Source of the DNA: Rhizobium sp. Q54
Lineage (GTDB): Bacteria > Pseudomonadota > Alphaproteobacteria > Reyranellales > Reyranellaceae
DNA: 34,044 bases
Reading direction: 5' to 3'
NCBI GenBank assembly: GCA_945903635.1
Contig: CAMDOT010000039.1
Span: forward strand, 1-34,044
The position numbers and the translations under genes are program-made. The notes beneath the pieces are model-generated. The model was not told the origin of the DNA, made no database searches, and saw only the letters and a program-made list of their open reading frames with translations. Every line of letters starts with the position of its first letter. Position 1 is the stretch's first letter. Below are positions 8,465 to 18,482 of this stretch, piece by piece.

Positions 8465-8506
8465 GGGGAAACACTACTAGGGGAAACGCTACAGGAAAAC
8501 GCTGAA
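8465..8506. repeat. Three imperfect tandem repeats upstream of coxD
   Basis: Three units follow each other without gaps: GGGGAAACACTACTA (8465-8479), GGGGAAACGCTACA (8480-8493) and GGAAAACGCTGAA (8494-8506). The period is 13-15 bases. They begin 10 bases upstream of the coxD start codon, where regulator-binding sites or the operon promoter would be expected. A weaker fourth unit may follow at 8507. Function is inferred from position only. Confidence 0.6.
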
Positions 8507-8559
8507 GGAACGCGCAAGCGTCAGTGTAGCGGATGGCGCAGGCCGCCGATATGGTGGGA

Positions 8560-8573
8560 ATCTCTAAAGAGAT
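8560..8573. promoter_or_regulatory. Small palindrome before the SDR gene (candidate operator)
   Basis: ATCTCT, then AA, then AGAGAT: a perfect 6-base inverted repeat with a 2-base centre. It lies 20 bases before the SDR start codon and just before its GGGAGG ribosome-binding site, so it could be an operator. It could also be chance. Confidence 0.3.
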
Positions 8574-8593
8574 CAAGCGCTTGGGAGGCGGGC

Positions 8594-9337
8594 ATGGAGG
8601 CGGAACTGTTCAAGGGCCGGACGGCGATCGTGACCGGCGGCGCGCGCGGGATCGGTCTCGCCTGCGCTGCGAAAATCGCTTCCGGCGGCGGGCGTGTCGC
8701 GCTTTGGGATCGCGACCTCGCACGTGCCGAGCAATCGGCCGCGGCGCTGAAGGGCGCTATCGCGGTCGAGGTCGACGTGACCAGCGAAACGTCCGTCACT
8801 GCGGCGCTCGCCGCCACCGAGAAGCGCCTCGCAGCCCCCGACATCCTGGTCGCCAGTGCCGGCATCACCGGGCCGAACACAACGGTCGCCACCTACCCCG
8901 TCGACGCCTGGCGGCAGGTGATCGACATCAACCTGACCGGTGTGTTCCTGTGCAACCGTGCCGTGGCCGACGGCATGGCCAAGCGCGGCTGGGGACGCAT
9001 CGTCAACATCGCCTCGGTGGCCGGCAAAGAAGGCAATCCCAATGCCTCCGCCTACTCGGCATCGAAGGCCGGCGTCATCGGCCTTACCAAGTCATTAGGC
9101 AAGGAACTTGCTACGACGGGGGTGCTGGTAAACTGTGTCGCGCCGGCGGTGGTGAAGACGGAGCTGTTCAGTCAGATGACCGAGCAACACATCAACTACA
9201 TGCTGTCGAAGATCCCGATGAATCGCTTTGGCGAAGTCGACGAAGTGGCCGAGATGGTGGCTTGGCTGGCGTCGAGCCACTGTACCTTCGCGACCGGTGC
9301 CACTTTCGACCTCTCCGGTGGACGAGCAACTTATTAG
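8594..9337 (+). CDS. SDR family NAD(P)-dependent oxidoreductase
   Basis: A 247-residue classical short-chain dehydrogenase/reductase. The cofactor loop is TGGARGIG at 14-21 and the catalytic set is N113, S141, Y154 and K158 (YSASK). D39 at the end of the second strand favours NAD(H) over NADP(H). The usual NNAG motif reads ASAG here. The sequence resembles FabG-like 3-oxoacyl reductases, but SDR substrates cannot be assigned from motifs. The ATG at 8594 follows a GGGAGG site; the open frame extends far upstream only because of high GC. The amidase gene follows 15 bases later, suggesting a two-gene unit. Confidence 0.9.
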   Translation: MEAELFKGRTAIVTGGARGIGLACAAKIASGGGRVALWDRDLARAEQSAAALKGAIAVEVDVTSETSVTAALAATEKRLAAPDILVASAGITGPNTTVATYPVDAWRQVIDINLTGVFLCNRAVADGMAKRGWGRIVNIASVAGKEGNPNASAYSASKAGVIGLTKSLGKELATTGVLVNCVAPAVVKTELFSQMTEQHINYMLSKIPMNRFGEVDEVAEMVAWLASSHCTFATGATFDLSGGRATY

Positions 9338-9352
9338 AGGCGAGCGACCGAC

Positions 9353-10759
9353 ATGAGCCTGCACACCCTCACTCTGACCGAACTCTCAGCTGGCCTCGCC
9401 GCCAAGAAATTCTCCTCGCGCGAAATCGTCGATGCTCTCCTCGGCCGAATCGCCAAGGCCAACGGCAAGCTCCATGCTTTTACCGAGGTCTACGCCGACG
9501 CAGCCAAGGCAATGGCTGACGGCGCCGACCGGGCACGGGCCGCAGGCTTCCCGTTGCCGCCTCTGCACGGCCTGCCGGTCGCCTACAAGGATCTCTGCGA
9601 CATCGCCGGCAAGGTCGGCACCGGCGGCTCGAAGATGTTCGAGGGGCGGGTCGCCACCGAGACCTCCAACACCGTCGAACGCCTCACCGCCGCCGGCATG
9701 ATCCCGCTCGGCAAGCTGCACATGGTCGAGTTCGCCTTCGGGGGATGGGGTACCAATCCGCTGATGGGCGCGCCGTGGAATCCCTGGGACCTCACGACCC
9801 ATCGCGTGCCCGGCGGCTCCTCGAGCGGCACCGGCGTTGCCGTGGCGGCACGGCTGACGCCGGCCGGCATCGGCAGCGACACTGGTGGTTCCGTGCGCAT
9901 CCCCTCGGCCTTTAATGGCTTGGTCGGGCTCAAAGTCACGTTCGGGCGCATCGGCCTCTCCGGCACCATCATGCTGAGCTGGAGCCTCGATTCGATCGGA
10001 CCGATGGCCCGCTCGGTCGAAGATTGCGCGCTGATGCTGAACGCGCTTGCGGGCCCCGACCCGCGCGACCCGACGACTCTCGGCCAGCCGCTGGAGGATT
10101 TCACCCTCGCCATGCGTCCGGGGTCGATCGAGGGCATGCGGATCGCCGTGCCCGACACCAAGCAGATGCCGAACTTCACGCATCCCGACGTGATCAAGGC
10201 TTGGCAGACCGCGGCTCGGACGTTCGAAAGCCTCGGTGCCACGGTGGAAGCGGTGCGCCTGCCGGACTGGTATTTCGATCTTTCGCGGCCGGCGGGAACG
10301 ATGATCTCGTCGGAGGCCTATTCGCTCCACCGCGACTACATCGAAGACATGAGCAAGGCGATCGGCCCCGGTGTGCGGGCGCGCGCCCAGGCCGCGAAGA
10401 TGCTGCTGCCCGGCGCCTACGCCGAGGAGATCCGCATGATGGGCGAGCGCCGCCGGATCTTCGCCGACTGGTTCCGGCCTTACGACGCCATCGTGATGCC
10501 GACCATGGCGGTGCCGGCGATCCCGCTCGCCGAAGTCGACGAGACCTCGCCCATTCCGGGATTCCTGACGCGGCCAGCCAACTACCTCGGCCTCTGCAGC
10601 CTGGCCATGCCGTCCGGCCAGTCGGATGGCCTGCCGCTCGGCATCCAGATCGTCGGCAAGCCGTTCGCCGAAGGCGATGTGCTGCGGTTGGGCAAGGCTT
10701 TCCAGGACGCGACGGACTTCCACCGCCGCGCTCCCGACCTCTCGGCGCTGGGGCTTTAG
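9353..10759 (+). CDS. Amidase signature family hydrolase
   Basis: A 468-residue amidase-signature enzyme that hydrolyses a C-N amide bond. The Ser-cisSer-Lys triad is visible as K79 (VAYKD), S156 (first Ser of PGGSSSG) and S180 (DTGGS), with the same 24-residue gap between the serines as in fatty acid amide hydrolase. The length suits a stand-alone amidase. It could be mistaken for GatA, but no GatB or GatC lies nearby and the neighbour is an SDR, so a catabolic amidase is more likely. It ends 16 bases from the convergent lyase-family gene. Substrate unknown. Confidence 0.9.
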   Translation: MSLHTLTLTELSAGLAAKKFSSREIVDALLGRIAKANGKLHAFTEVYADAAKAMADGADRARAAGFPLPPLHGLPVAYKDLCDIAGKVGTGGSKMFEGRVATETSNTVERLTAAGMIPLGKLHMVEFAFGGWGTNPLMGAPWNPWDLTTHRVPGGSSSGTGVAVAARLTPAGIGSDTGGSVRIPSAFNGLVGLKVTFGRIGLSGTIMLSWSLDSIGPMARSVEDCALMLNALAGPDPRDPTTLGQPLEDFTLAMRPGSIEGMRIAVPDTKQMPNFTHPDVIKAWQTAARTFESLGATVEAVRLPDWYFDLSRPAGTMISSEAYSLHRDYIEDMSKAIGPGVRARAQAAKMLLPGAYAEEIRMMGERRRIFADWFRPYDAIVMPTMAVPAIPLAEVDETSPIPGFLTRPANYLGLCSLAMPSGQSDGLPLGIQIVGKPFAEGDVLRLGKAFQDATDFHRRAPDLSALGL

Positions 10760-10775
10760 TCGCAGTCTCGAGCAG

Positions 10776-11699
10776 TCAGTCTCGTTGCGGCATGCCCTGT
10801 GGCACGACCGTCTTCACCAGCGAGGCGTCCAGAGCTTCGTACTCGTGATAACGGATGGTGTCGTAGAGTTCCTGGCGCGTCTGCATCTGGTCGAGCACGT
10901 TTTGCGTGCCGCCATCGCGCTTGACGGCCGCAAACACCTTCTCTTGCGCCTTGTTTGCGGCACGTAGCGCCGACACCGGCCAGATCACCATGCGATAGCC
11001 CATGGCTTCGAACTCGCTCGCCGTGAAGAACGGCGTGTGGCCGAACTCGGTCATGTTGGCCAGCAATTTCACGCCCGGCATGGCCTTGGCAAAGGCGCGG
11101 AACATTTCGGCGGTGGTCAAGGCCTCCGGGAAGATCGCGTCGGCGCCAGCTTCGAGATAGAGCCTGGCCCGCGCCACGGCACCGTCGATGCCTTCGCTCG
11201 CCGCGGCGTCGGTGCGGGCGATGATGACGAGGTTGCGGCGTGCCTTGGCGGCGCCGGCGACCTTGGCCGCCATGTCGTGCGGCTCCGCCAGCTTCTTGTT
11301 GTTCAGGTGGCCGCATTTCTTAGGCAGGATCTGGTCCTCGATATGGACGGCGCCCGCCCCCGCCTCCTCGAAGGCGCGCACCATGTGCATGACGTTCAGC
11401 GCCTCGCCGTAGCCGGTGTCGCCGTCGACCAGCACCGGCAGGCCCGATGCCCGCGCCACCTGGCGAATGAAGAAGCAAACCTCGTCGACAGTGATGACGC
11501 CGAGATCGGGCAATCCCATCGACGACGACATAGCGGCCCCCGAGAGATAAAGCGCCTCGAAGCCCGCCCGCGTGGCCTGCAGGGCGGCAATGCCGTTGTG
11601 CGTGCCGGGCATGCGCAGGATTTGCGGCCGCTTGAGCAGGGCGCGGAAGCGGACACCGGCTGGCTCGGCCGGCAGGTCGGCTGCAACGAGATACGGCAT
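10776..11699 (-). CDS. Isocitrate lyase/PEP mutase family protein (methylisocitrate lyase-like)
   Basis: A 307-residue TIM-barrel protein of the ICL/PEPM superfamily. It has VDGDTGYG at 91-98 with the Mg-binding aspartates and a KKCGH catalytic loop at 127-131, as in 2-methylisocitrate lyase PrpB. The conserved HIEDQ segment lies at 119-123. This supports C-C bond cleavage of a 2-hydroxy di- or tricarboxylate, though related enzymes such as oxaloacetate decarboxylases or dimethylmalate lyase share much of the pattern. No prpC or prpD is nearby, so a role in the methylcitrate cycle is not supported by context. The ATG at 11699 has an AGGGAGAG site. The EamA permease gene ends 11 bases upstream and may be co-transcribed. 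Confidence 0.85.
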   Translation of the reverse strand: MPYLVAADLPAEPAGVRFRALLKRPQILRMPGTHNGIAALQATRAGFEALYLSGAAMSSSMGLPDLGVITVDEVCFFIRQVARASGLPVLVDGDTGYGEALNVMHMVRAFEEAGAGAVHIEDQILPKKCGHLNNKKLAEPHDMAAKVAGAAKARRNLVIIARTDAAASEGIDGAVARARLYLEAGADAIFPEALTTAEMFRAFAKAMPGVKLLANMTEFGHTPFFTASEFEAMGYRMVIWPVSALRAANKAQEKVFAAVKRDGGTQNVLDQMQTRQELYDTIRYHEYEALDASLVKTVVPQGMPQRD

Positions 11700-11710
11700 G
11701 GTTTCTCTCC

Positions 11711-12601
11711 CTAGGACTTTTGCGGCCGGCGGCCTTGCCAGCCGACCATGAGGCCCGCGCCCACGACGACCGCGGTGCCGAGCCAGGTGTAGAAATCCGG
11801 CACTTCGGCGAACATCAGGTAGCCCACGATGACCGAACCGATCATCTGCGTATAGTTGAACGGCGCCACGAAATTGGCCGAGGCATAGGTCATCGCTTTG
11901 GCGACGCAATAATGGCCGAGCGCACCGAAGACGCCGAGCGAACAGAGCAACGCCCAGTCGGTCCAGCTTGTCGGCATCTTCCACACGAAGGGCAGCCAGA
12001 TCGACATGATGATTGCGCCCAGGAGCACGCTGTAGAAGATCGAGGTCGCCGGGGCGTCGATCCCGGCAAGGCGGCGGATGAGGATCTGGTAGATCGCGTA
12101 GCAGATCGCGCTGCCCAGCAGCAGCAGCGACGCCCACTGGAAGACGACACTGCCCGGCCGGATCACGATCAGCACGCCGGCGAAGCCCACAACCACGGCG
12201 GCCAGCCGGAAGAACGTGATGCGCTCGCCGAGCAACGGCCAGGCCAGCAGGACGACCGCAAGCGGCGCCACGAAGGTGACGGAGATTGCCTCTGCCACCG
12301 GGATCGACTTCACGGCTGAGAAGAAGAACAGAGTCGACAGCAGCATCATCACCGAGCTCACGAACTGCGTGCCGATCCGCCGCGTGCGCAGCAGGCCCAG
12401 GCCCATCCGTGGCATGAAGACAGCGGCAACCAGGACGAGATGCGAGACGATGCGGAACCAGACGATCTGTTGTGGCTCGTAGCTTGCGGCCAGGAGCTTC
12501 ACGACCCCGTTCATGACGGGAAACAGTGCGCAGGCCGTGCACATGAGAAGCACGCCCAGCAAGGGCCGCGATGATCGGCTGGGCGCCCTCGCTTCGGCCA
12601 T
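11711..12601 (-). CDS. EamA/DMT family transporter
   Basis: A 296-residue integral membrane protein with about ten hydrophobic segments arranged as two EamA repeats of five helices each. The first half ends near the PLLGERITF segment and the second covers about 160-290. The duplicated architecture is typical of drug/metabolite transporters exporting or importing small metabolites. The ATG at 12601 was chosen because it begins just before the first helix and 8 bases after the upstream NicO gene ends. The substrate cannot be inferred; the adjacent lyase suggests an organic acid, which is speculative. Confidence 0.85.
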   Translation of the reverse strand: MAEARAPSRSSRPLLGVLLMCTACALFPVMNGVVKLLAASYEPQQIVWFRIVSHLVLVAAVFMPRMGLGLLRTRRIGTQFVSSVMMLLSTLFFFSAVKSIPVAEAISVTFVAPLAVVLLAWPLLGERITFFRLAAVVVGFAGVLIVIRPGSVVFQWASLLLLGSAICYAIYQILIRRLAGIDAPATSIFYSVLLGAIIMSIWLPFVWKMPTSWTDWALLCSLGVFGALGHYCVAKAMTYASANFVAPFNYTQMIGSVIVGYLMFAEVPDFYTWLGTAVVVGAGLMVGWQGRRPQKS

Positions 12602-12609
12602 CGCGTGTC

Positions 12610-13539
12610 TCAGCGGATGAAGCGTTCGAGTGCGCCCAGCAGCAGCGTTCCAGCCGTTGCGATCACGATCAGGGAAGCGGCAATGGAAGTGAAACGGCCG
12701 ATTTCCTGGGAGCGTCCGTCGCCGATGATCAGGCGATGGGCGACCATCGAGGCCATGCCGATGGCCGCCAGCGTGATGGCCATGCCGAAGGCGATGGCAA
12801 TGACGCCGATGACCCCTGCCCACAGCACGCCCAGCGCCACCGACAGCAGGATCACCACCAGGGCGCCGGCGCAGGGTGCGATGCCTGCCGCCGTCAGCAG
12901 CAGCCAGCCGGCGATCGTTCGCTGCGGCGCGGCATGCTCGTGGCGATGTTCGTGGTCGTGATCATGCCCGTGGTGATGATGGTCATGATCGTGCCCTGCC
13001 CCATGCGCATGCTCGTGCAACCGTCCGGTGATCCCCGCCCACAGCCGCCAGAAGCCCACCAGGAGGATGAGGACATAGGAGACGATCTCGACGTTGCGCA
13101 CTTCGCGCAAGGCGCCCAGCAGGCCGACGGCGTAGAACATCTTCAGGACGCCGGCGAGCAGAAGGGCCGCGAGCGTGTGGGTGAAGGCGATCCAGGCGCC
13201 GGCGAAGATGCCCTCGATCCAGGCCCTGGGCTTTGTGCTGTCGAGGAAATAGGCGACGACGACTGCCTTGCCGTGCCCCGGGCCCAGCGTGTGCACCACG
13301 CCATAGCCGAAGCAAACCGCCGCGAGCGTCCACAGCGCCACCGATCCGGAGCCGGACTGGATATCGCGCAGCGCTGTCGACAGCGACTGCTGGATTTGCC
13401 GCTGATAGTCGGCGCTGTAGCGCGCGAGCTGGGCCACGCCGTCGCTGAAGACCAGCGCCCCGACCAACGCCAGCAGCAACAGCACACCGACCCAGAGGAA
13501 CGGCGAGCGCAGGACCGCCGATTTCACGGAAGTTGGCAC
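12610..13539 (-). CDS. NicO-type nickel/cobalt transporter with His-rich loop
   Basis: A 309-residue membrane protein of the NicO/RcnA superfamily. The first membrane segment is at 15-32, and the family signature HTLGPGHGK lies at 83-91 in the second half of another helix. A cytosolic or periplasmic loop at 175-202 is dominated by His and Asp in alternation and probably binds metal. A second conserved segment, GIAPCAGA, follows near 219-226. The GTG start at 13539 lies 16 bases inside the DUF1007 gene, so the two are coupled. RcnA proteins export Ni and Co, whereas other NicO proteins import; direction cannot be decided here. Confidence 0.87.
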   Translation of the reverse strand: MPTSVKSAVLRSPFLWVGVLLLLALVGALVFSDGVAQLARYSADYQRQIQQSLSTALRDIQSGSGSVALWTLAAVCFGYGVVHTLGPGHGKAVVVAYFLDSTKPRAWIEGIFAGAWIAFTHTLAALLLAGVLKMFYAVGLLGALREVRNVEIVSYVLILLVGFWRLWAGITGRLHEHAHGAGHDHDHHHHGHDHDHEHRHEHAAPQRTIAGWLLLTAAGIAPCAGALVVILLSVALGVLWAGVIGVIAIAFGMAITLAAIGMASMVAHRLIIGDGRSQEIGRFTSIAASLIVIATAGTLLLGALERFIR

Positions 13540-14210
13540 GTCACGATGTCCGCAAAGACGGGATAGCCGCGCACGAACTCGGCCTTGTGCGTTGGGCTCT
13601 TCGACAGCGAGCAGCCCGCCGGCACTGACGCCTTGTCGAGCTCGAGCCGCATGAAGTCCTCCGGATCGTAGGTCACGACCGAAAACTTCTTGGTCGGTTC
13701 AGGTAGCGCGAACCGCATGACGTAGACCAGGTTGCGGGGGCCATTCTTGCGCGGTGCGTCAGGCTGCGCGGCCCTCTTGTTGGCCGGCATCGGCATGCCG
13801 GCGTTGTCGCCGGCCGCGCGATCCCACTCCGGCGGGACAAAGCTTGCCGGATCGTCGATGCGAGCGACGAAAGCCGGCCGCTGGGTCGGGCGGAAATCCT
13901 TGGCGCCGGTGTTCAGCCAGGTGAGATAGCCGTATTTTTTCAGCTCGGGCATCATCTCGTCGGCCAGCACCTTCGTTTCCTTCGCCGAGAACTTGCCGTC
14001 CTTGTTCTCGTCGATCAGGGGAATCTCGATCTCGCTCGAAAACGGATCGAACCGCCATTCGATCTCGACATGGGTGAACTTGCCGTCCTTGACGATGACC
14101 CGGACCACTTCCTGGATCCACATGTGCGGATGGGCCTGGGCGGTGGCTGACACCAAGAGACAGGTGATAGCGAGAAGCAGCCCGCCGCCGAGTCTCGTGA
14201 CGACCCTCAT
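13524..14210 (-). CDS. DUF1007 family periplasmic protein with EF-hand-like loop
   Basis: A 228-residue exported protein. Residues 1-26 are a signal peptide ending TAQA, and mature protein begins with the DUF1007 hallmark HPHMW at 27-31. Residues 67-78 form an EF-hand-like loop with acidic or polar ligands at D67, N69, D71, S75 and E78, suggesting Ca binding. DUF1007 proteins are usually found next to NicO permeases, as here, and are thought to be periplasmic metal-handling partners. The His-Pro-His at the mature N-terminus could be an amino-terminal metal site. It overlaps the thioesterase gene by 4 bases and the NicO gene by 16. Confidence 0.87.
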   Translation of the reverse strand: MRVVTRLGGGLLLAITCLLVSATAQAHPHMWIQEVVRVIVKDGKFTHVEIEWRFDPFSSEIEIPLIDENKDGKFSAKETKVLADEMMPELKKYGYLTWLNTGAKDFRPTQRPAFVARIDDPASFVPPEWDRAAGDNAGMPMPANKRAAQPDAPRKNGPRNLVYVMRFALPEPTKKFSVVTYDPEDFMRLELDKASVPAGCSLSKSPTHKAEFVRGYPVFADIVTCQLP

Positions 14211-14596
14211 ATCGCGCTTTCCTGCGCCGGTACCTGTCGCGGCTTGCCGTCATTGTCGATGGCCACGAAAACGAAGGTGCCGTGAGTGACGCGCAGGTCG
14301 GTCTCCTCGTGGCGGCGGTGCACGACCGTTTCCAGGGCGATGGTGATCGAGGTCCGGCCTACCTTCACGACTTCTCCATAAATCGACACCATGTCTCCCA
14401 CCTTGATCGGCTGGACGAAGGTCATGGCGGTGATCGCCACGGTCGCCACCCTTCCCTTGGCCACCCGAGCGGCCAGCGAGCCGCCCGCGATATCCATCTG
14501 GGAGAGCACCCAGCCGCCGAAAATGTCGCCGTTCCCGTTCATATCGGCGGGCTGCGGCACGGTTCTTACGATGGGATCACGGCGACTTTCAGACAT
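14207..14596 (-). CDS. YciA-type acyl-CoA thioesterase
   Basis: A 129-residue single hotdog-fold protein. The motif NGNGDIFGGWVLSQMD at about 20-35 is that of YciA-type acyl-CoA hydrolases, with D35 as the catalytic acid. A TYFVFVA-like strand (here GTFVFVAID) closes the fold. It cleaves acyl-CoA to free acid and CoA, with broad chain length in characterised members. It is the first gene of the run with DUF1007 and NicO, joined by an ATGA overlap; no metabolic link to metal transport is apparent. Confidence 0.88.
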   Translation of the reverse strand: MSESRRDPIVRTVPQPADMNGNGDIFGGWVLSQMDIAGGSLAARVAKGRVATVAITAMTFVQPIKVGDMVSIYGEVVKVGRTSITIALETVVHRRHEETDLRVTHGTFVFVAIDNDGKPRQVPAQESAI

Positions 14597-14616
14597 CGAT
14601 TCCCCACCGGATATGG

Positions 14617-14645
14617 TTGATTTCGGGCGATTTTGCTACCATACC
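14617..14645 (+). promoter_or_regulatory. Possible sigma-70 promoter for parE
   Basis: TTGATT at 14617-14622, a 17-base spacer, and CATACC at 14640-14645. The -35 is good but the -10 matches consensus at only three positions. It sits 58 bases before the parE start in the 107-base divergent gap. Confidence 0.25.
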
Positions 14646-14703
14646 CATGCTCCACCGGCCATCAAGTGATCCCCTCGCGCGGCCGGTAACAAAAGAAGCA
14701 AAC

Positions 14704-16722
<2,019 letters not shown>

Positions 16723-16751
16723 TCGAGCTTACGGCGGCCTGACGCGGATGC

Positions 16752-16780
16752 GCGACAATGTGATGTGATGCGGCTAGAAT
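16752..16780 (+). promoter_or_regulatory. Candidate sigma-70 promoter for the secreted orphan gene
   Basis: GCGACA at 16752-16757, a 17-base spacer and TAGAAT at 16775-16780. The -10 matches consensus at five of six positions. It lies about 48 bases before the ATG at 16829. Confidence 0.4.
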
Positions 16781-16828
16781 CGCGCCGTATTGTGCACGGG
16801 CAGGAAAGGCGCGGAGGAGAACGTCCAC

Positions 16829-17392
16829 ATGCGTTATGCGAAGAAAATTGCGGCGGCAGTCGCTGCTATCATCTCCCTTCCGGCCATCGCCTGCGCCGCC
16901 ACCATCGGTGGCGTCTGGTACGCTCCCCAGTACGACTACACGGATTTCTGGGCCGCCGCGGACAACAAGCCGTTCCAGGTCGTCGTCCACGGCAATCCCT
17001 TTTCCAACGTACCGTTCGACGAAGTCGCGCAGGCGCTGCTGCCGGCCATGCAGGTGGCCAAGCCGCGGCCCAACCTGACTTTCACCTATTCCAAGCCCTC
17101 CGAGGATCCGCGTCCCTACTACCGGCTGGTCCTGGTGTTCGACTATGCCAACGATCTTGGTTCGGATGCGGTCTGCAAAGGCACTTACCGCACCGGCCCC
17201 GCGACGCCGGGCGTTTTCAAGGTCTTTGCCGTCTACTGCCGCAACGATATGACGATGTCGACGACGACGGCATGGACACCGGCAAACGGCCCTGACGATC
17301 CGCGCATCCAACAGCTCTTCCGGGAGCTGTTCATGGTCGTGTTCAGTGACTCGATTGCCCTGCGGCCGCAGAGCGGCTTCGACCGCCGCTAA
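16829..17392 (+). CDS. Uncharacterised secreted protein
   Basis: A 187-residue protein I do not recognise. Residues 1-24 form a signal peptide (RYAKK start, Ala/Ile-rich core). A cysteine at about residue 23 in AIAC could be a weak lipobox, but Leu at -3 is absent, so a soluble periplasmic protein is at least as likely. The mature part is short on charged repeats, contains aromatic-rich segments such as WYAPQYDYTDFW, and has two further cysteines (VCKG and VYCRN) that could pair. The ATG at 16829 has a strong GGAGGAGA site 8 bases before it, which decides the start. It sits between parE and pyrD and appears to have its own promoter. Function unknown. Confidence 0.75.
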   Translation: MRYAKKIAAAVAAIISLPAIACAATIGGVWYAPQYDYTDFWAAADNKPFQVVVHGNPFSNVPFDEVAQALLPAMQVAKPRPNLTFTYSKPSEDPRPYYRLVLVFDYANDLGSDAVCKGTYRTGPATPGVFKVFAVYCRNDMTMSTTTAWTPANGPDDPRIQQLFRELFMVVFSDSIALRPQSGFDRR

Positions 17393-17435
17393 GGACCGAA
17401 GCGCTCCACAGGGACTCTCTGCTAACCAGACGGCC

Positions 17436-18482
17436 ATGGCCGTCTGGTACTCCCTCGCCGACATGGTTCTGTCCCGCCTCGACGCGGAGACGGCACATGC
17501 AATGGCGCTTCGCGTCCTGAAAAGCGGCTTGATGCCGGGCGATCGCCGTGACGACCCGCCGTCCCTTTCGGTTTCCGTCTGGGGCCGCCAGCTGCCCAAC
17601 CCCATCGGCCTCGCCGCCGGTTTCGACAAGAATGCCGAGGTTCCCGACGCCATGCTTGGCCTGGGCTTTGGCTTCGTCGAGACCGGCAGCGTCACCCCAC
17701 GACCTCAGGACGGCAATCCGAGGCCACGACTGTTCCGATTGCCCGAAGACCGCGGAGTCATCAACCGCATGGGCTTTCCGGGAGAAGGCCTGGAGGCCGC
17801 CCGTTCGAGGCTGGCCGCTCGCCCCCGGCGTGGCTTCGTCGGCGTCAATGTCGGGGCGAACAAGGACAGCACCGATCGGGCCGCGGACTATGTCGCCTGC
17901 AGCGTCGCCTTGGCACCCTACGCCGACTACCTCGTGTGCAACGTCTCGTCGCCGAACACACCGGGGCTTCGCAATCTCCAGGGCCGCGCCCAGCTTTCGG
18001 ATTTGCTCAGGCGTGTCCAGGACGCGATCTCAGCCAAGCCGGTGCCACTCGCGGTCAAGATCGCGCCCGACGCCGGTGACGACGATCTTGATGATATCGT
18101 CTCGGTTTGCCGTGATCTCCGCATGGACGGCATCATCGTCGGCAACACGACGCTGTCGCGTCCACCCTCTCTGCGGTCAGTGCGGCGCGAAGAGACCGGC
18201 GGGCTTTCGGGCGCGCCCCTCACGACGTTGTCGACCGATGTCCTGCGCCGCACGGCGCAACGCGTCGATGGCCAGTTTCCCCTGATCGGCTGCGGCGGCA
18301 TCGGTTCGGGCGCCGACGCCTATGCCAAGATCCGCGCCGGCGCGACCCTCGTGCAGCTCTACTCGGCCATGGTGTATGAGGGCCCGCCGCTGATCCGCCG
18401 CATCAAGGACGAGTTGGCCGCTCTGCTCGCCCGCGACGGCTTCACCTCGGTGACCGATGCGATCGGCGCCGATCTACGCTGA
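17436..18482 (+). CDS. pyrD: Dihydroorotate dehydrogenase (quinone), class 2
   Basis: A 348-residue flavoenzyme that oxidises dihydroorotate to orotate in pyrimidine synthesis, passing electrons to quinone at the inner membrane. The FMN barrel shows GLAAGFDKNAE near 58-68 and the class 2 catalytic serine in NVSSPNTPGL, S172 by comparison with E. coli S175. GCGGIGSG near 288-295 binds FMN phosphate. The N-terminal helices that contact the membrane are present at about 1-30. The ATG at 17436 is the conserved start; a longer frame upstream overlaps the secreted orphan. Its last 9 bases overlap the convergent Rieske gene. Confidence 0.95.
   Translation: MAVWYSLADMVLSRLDAETAHAMALRVLKSGLMPGDRRDDPPSLSVSVWGRQLPNPIGLAAGFDKNAEVPDAMLGLGFGFVETGSVTPRPQDGNPRPRLFRLPEDRGVINRMGFPGEGLEAARSRLAARPRRGFVGVNVGANKDSTDRAADYVACSVALAPYADYLVCNVSSPNTPGLRNLQGRAQLSDLLRRVQDAISAKPVPLAVKIAPDAGDDDLDDIVSVCRDLRMDGIIVGNTTLSRPPSLRSVRREETGGLSGAPLTTLSTDVLRRTAQRVDGQFPLIGCGGIGSGADAYAKIRAGATLVQLYSAMVYEGPPLIRRIKDELAALLARDGFTSVTDAIGADLR

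Noticed and set aside
10763..10784. Short repeat CAGTCTCG occurring twice between the amidase and the lyase-family gene
   Set aside because: Only 8 bases long, no stem or T-run, and likely chance in an intergenic junction.
12950..13020. Low-complexity GTG/ATG/CAT-rich DNA resembling a tandem repeat
   Set aside because: It is explained by the His/Asp codons of the NicO histidine-rich loop.
16895..16900. Lipobox in the secreted orphan protein
   Set aside because: The residue at -3 is Ala, not Leu/Val/Ile, so lipoprotein status is not supported.
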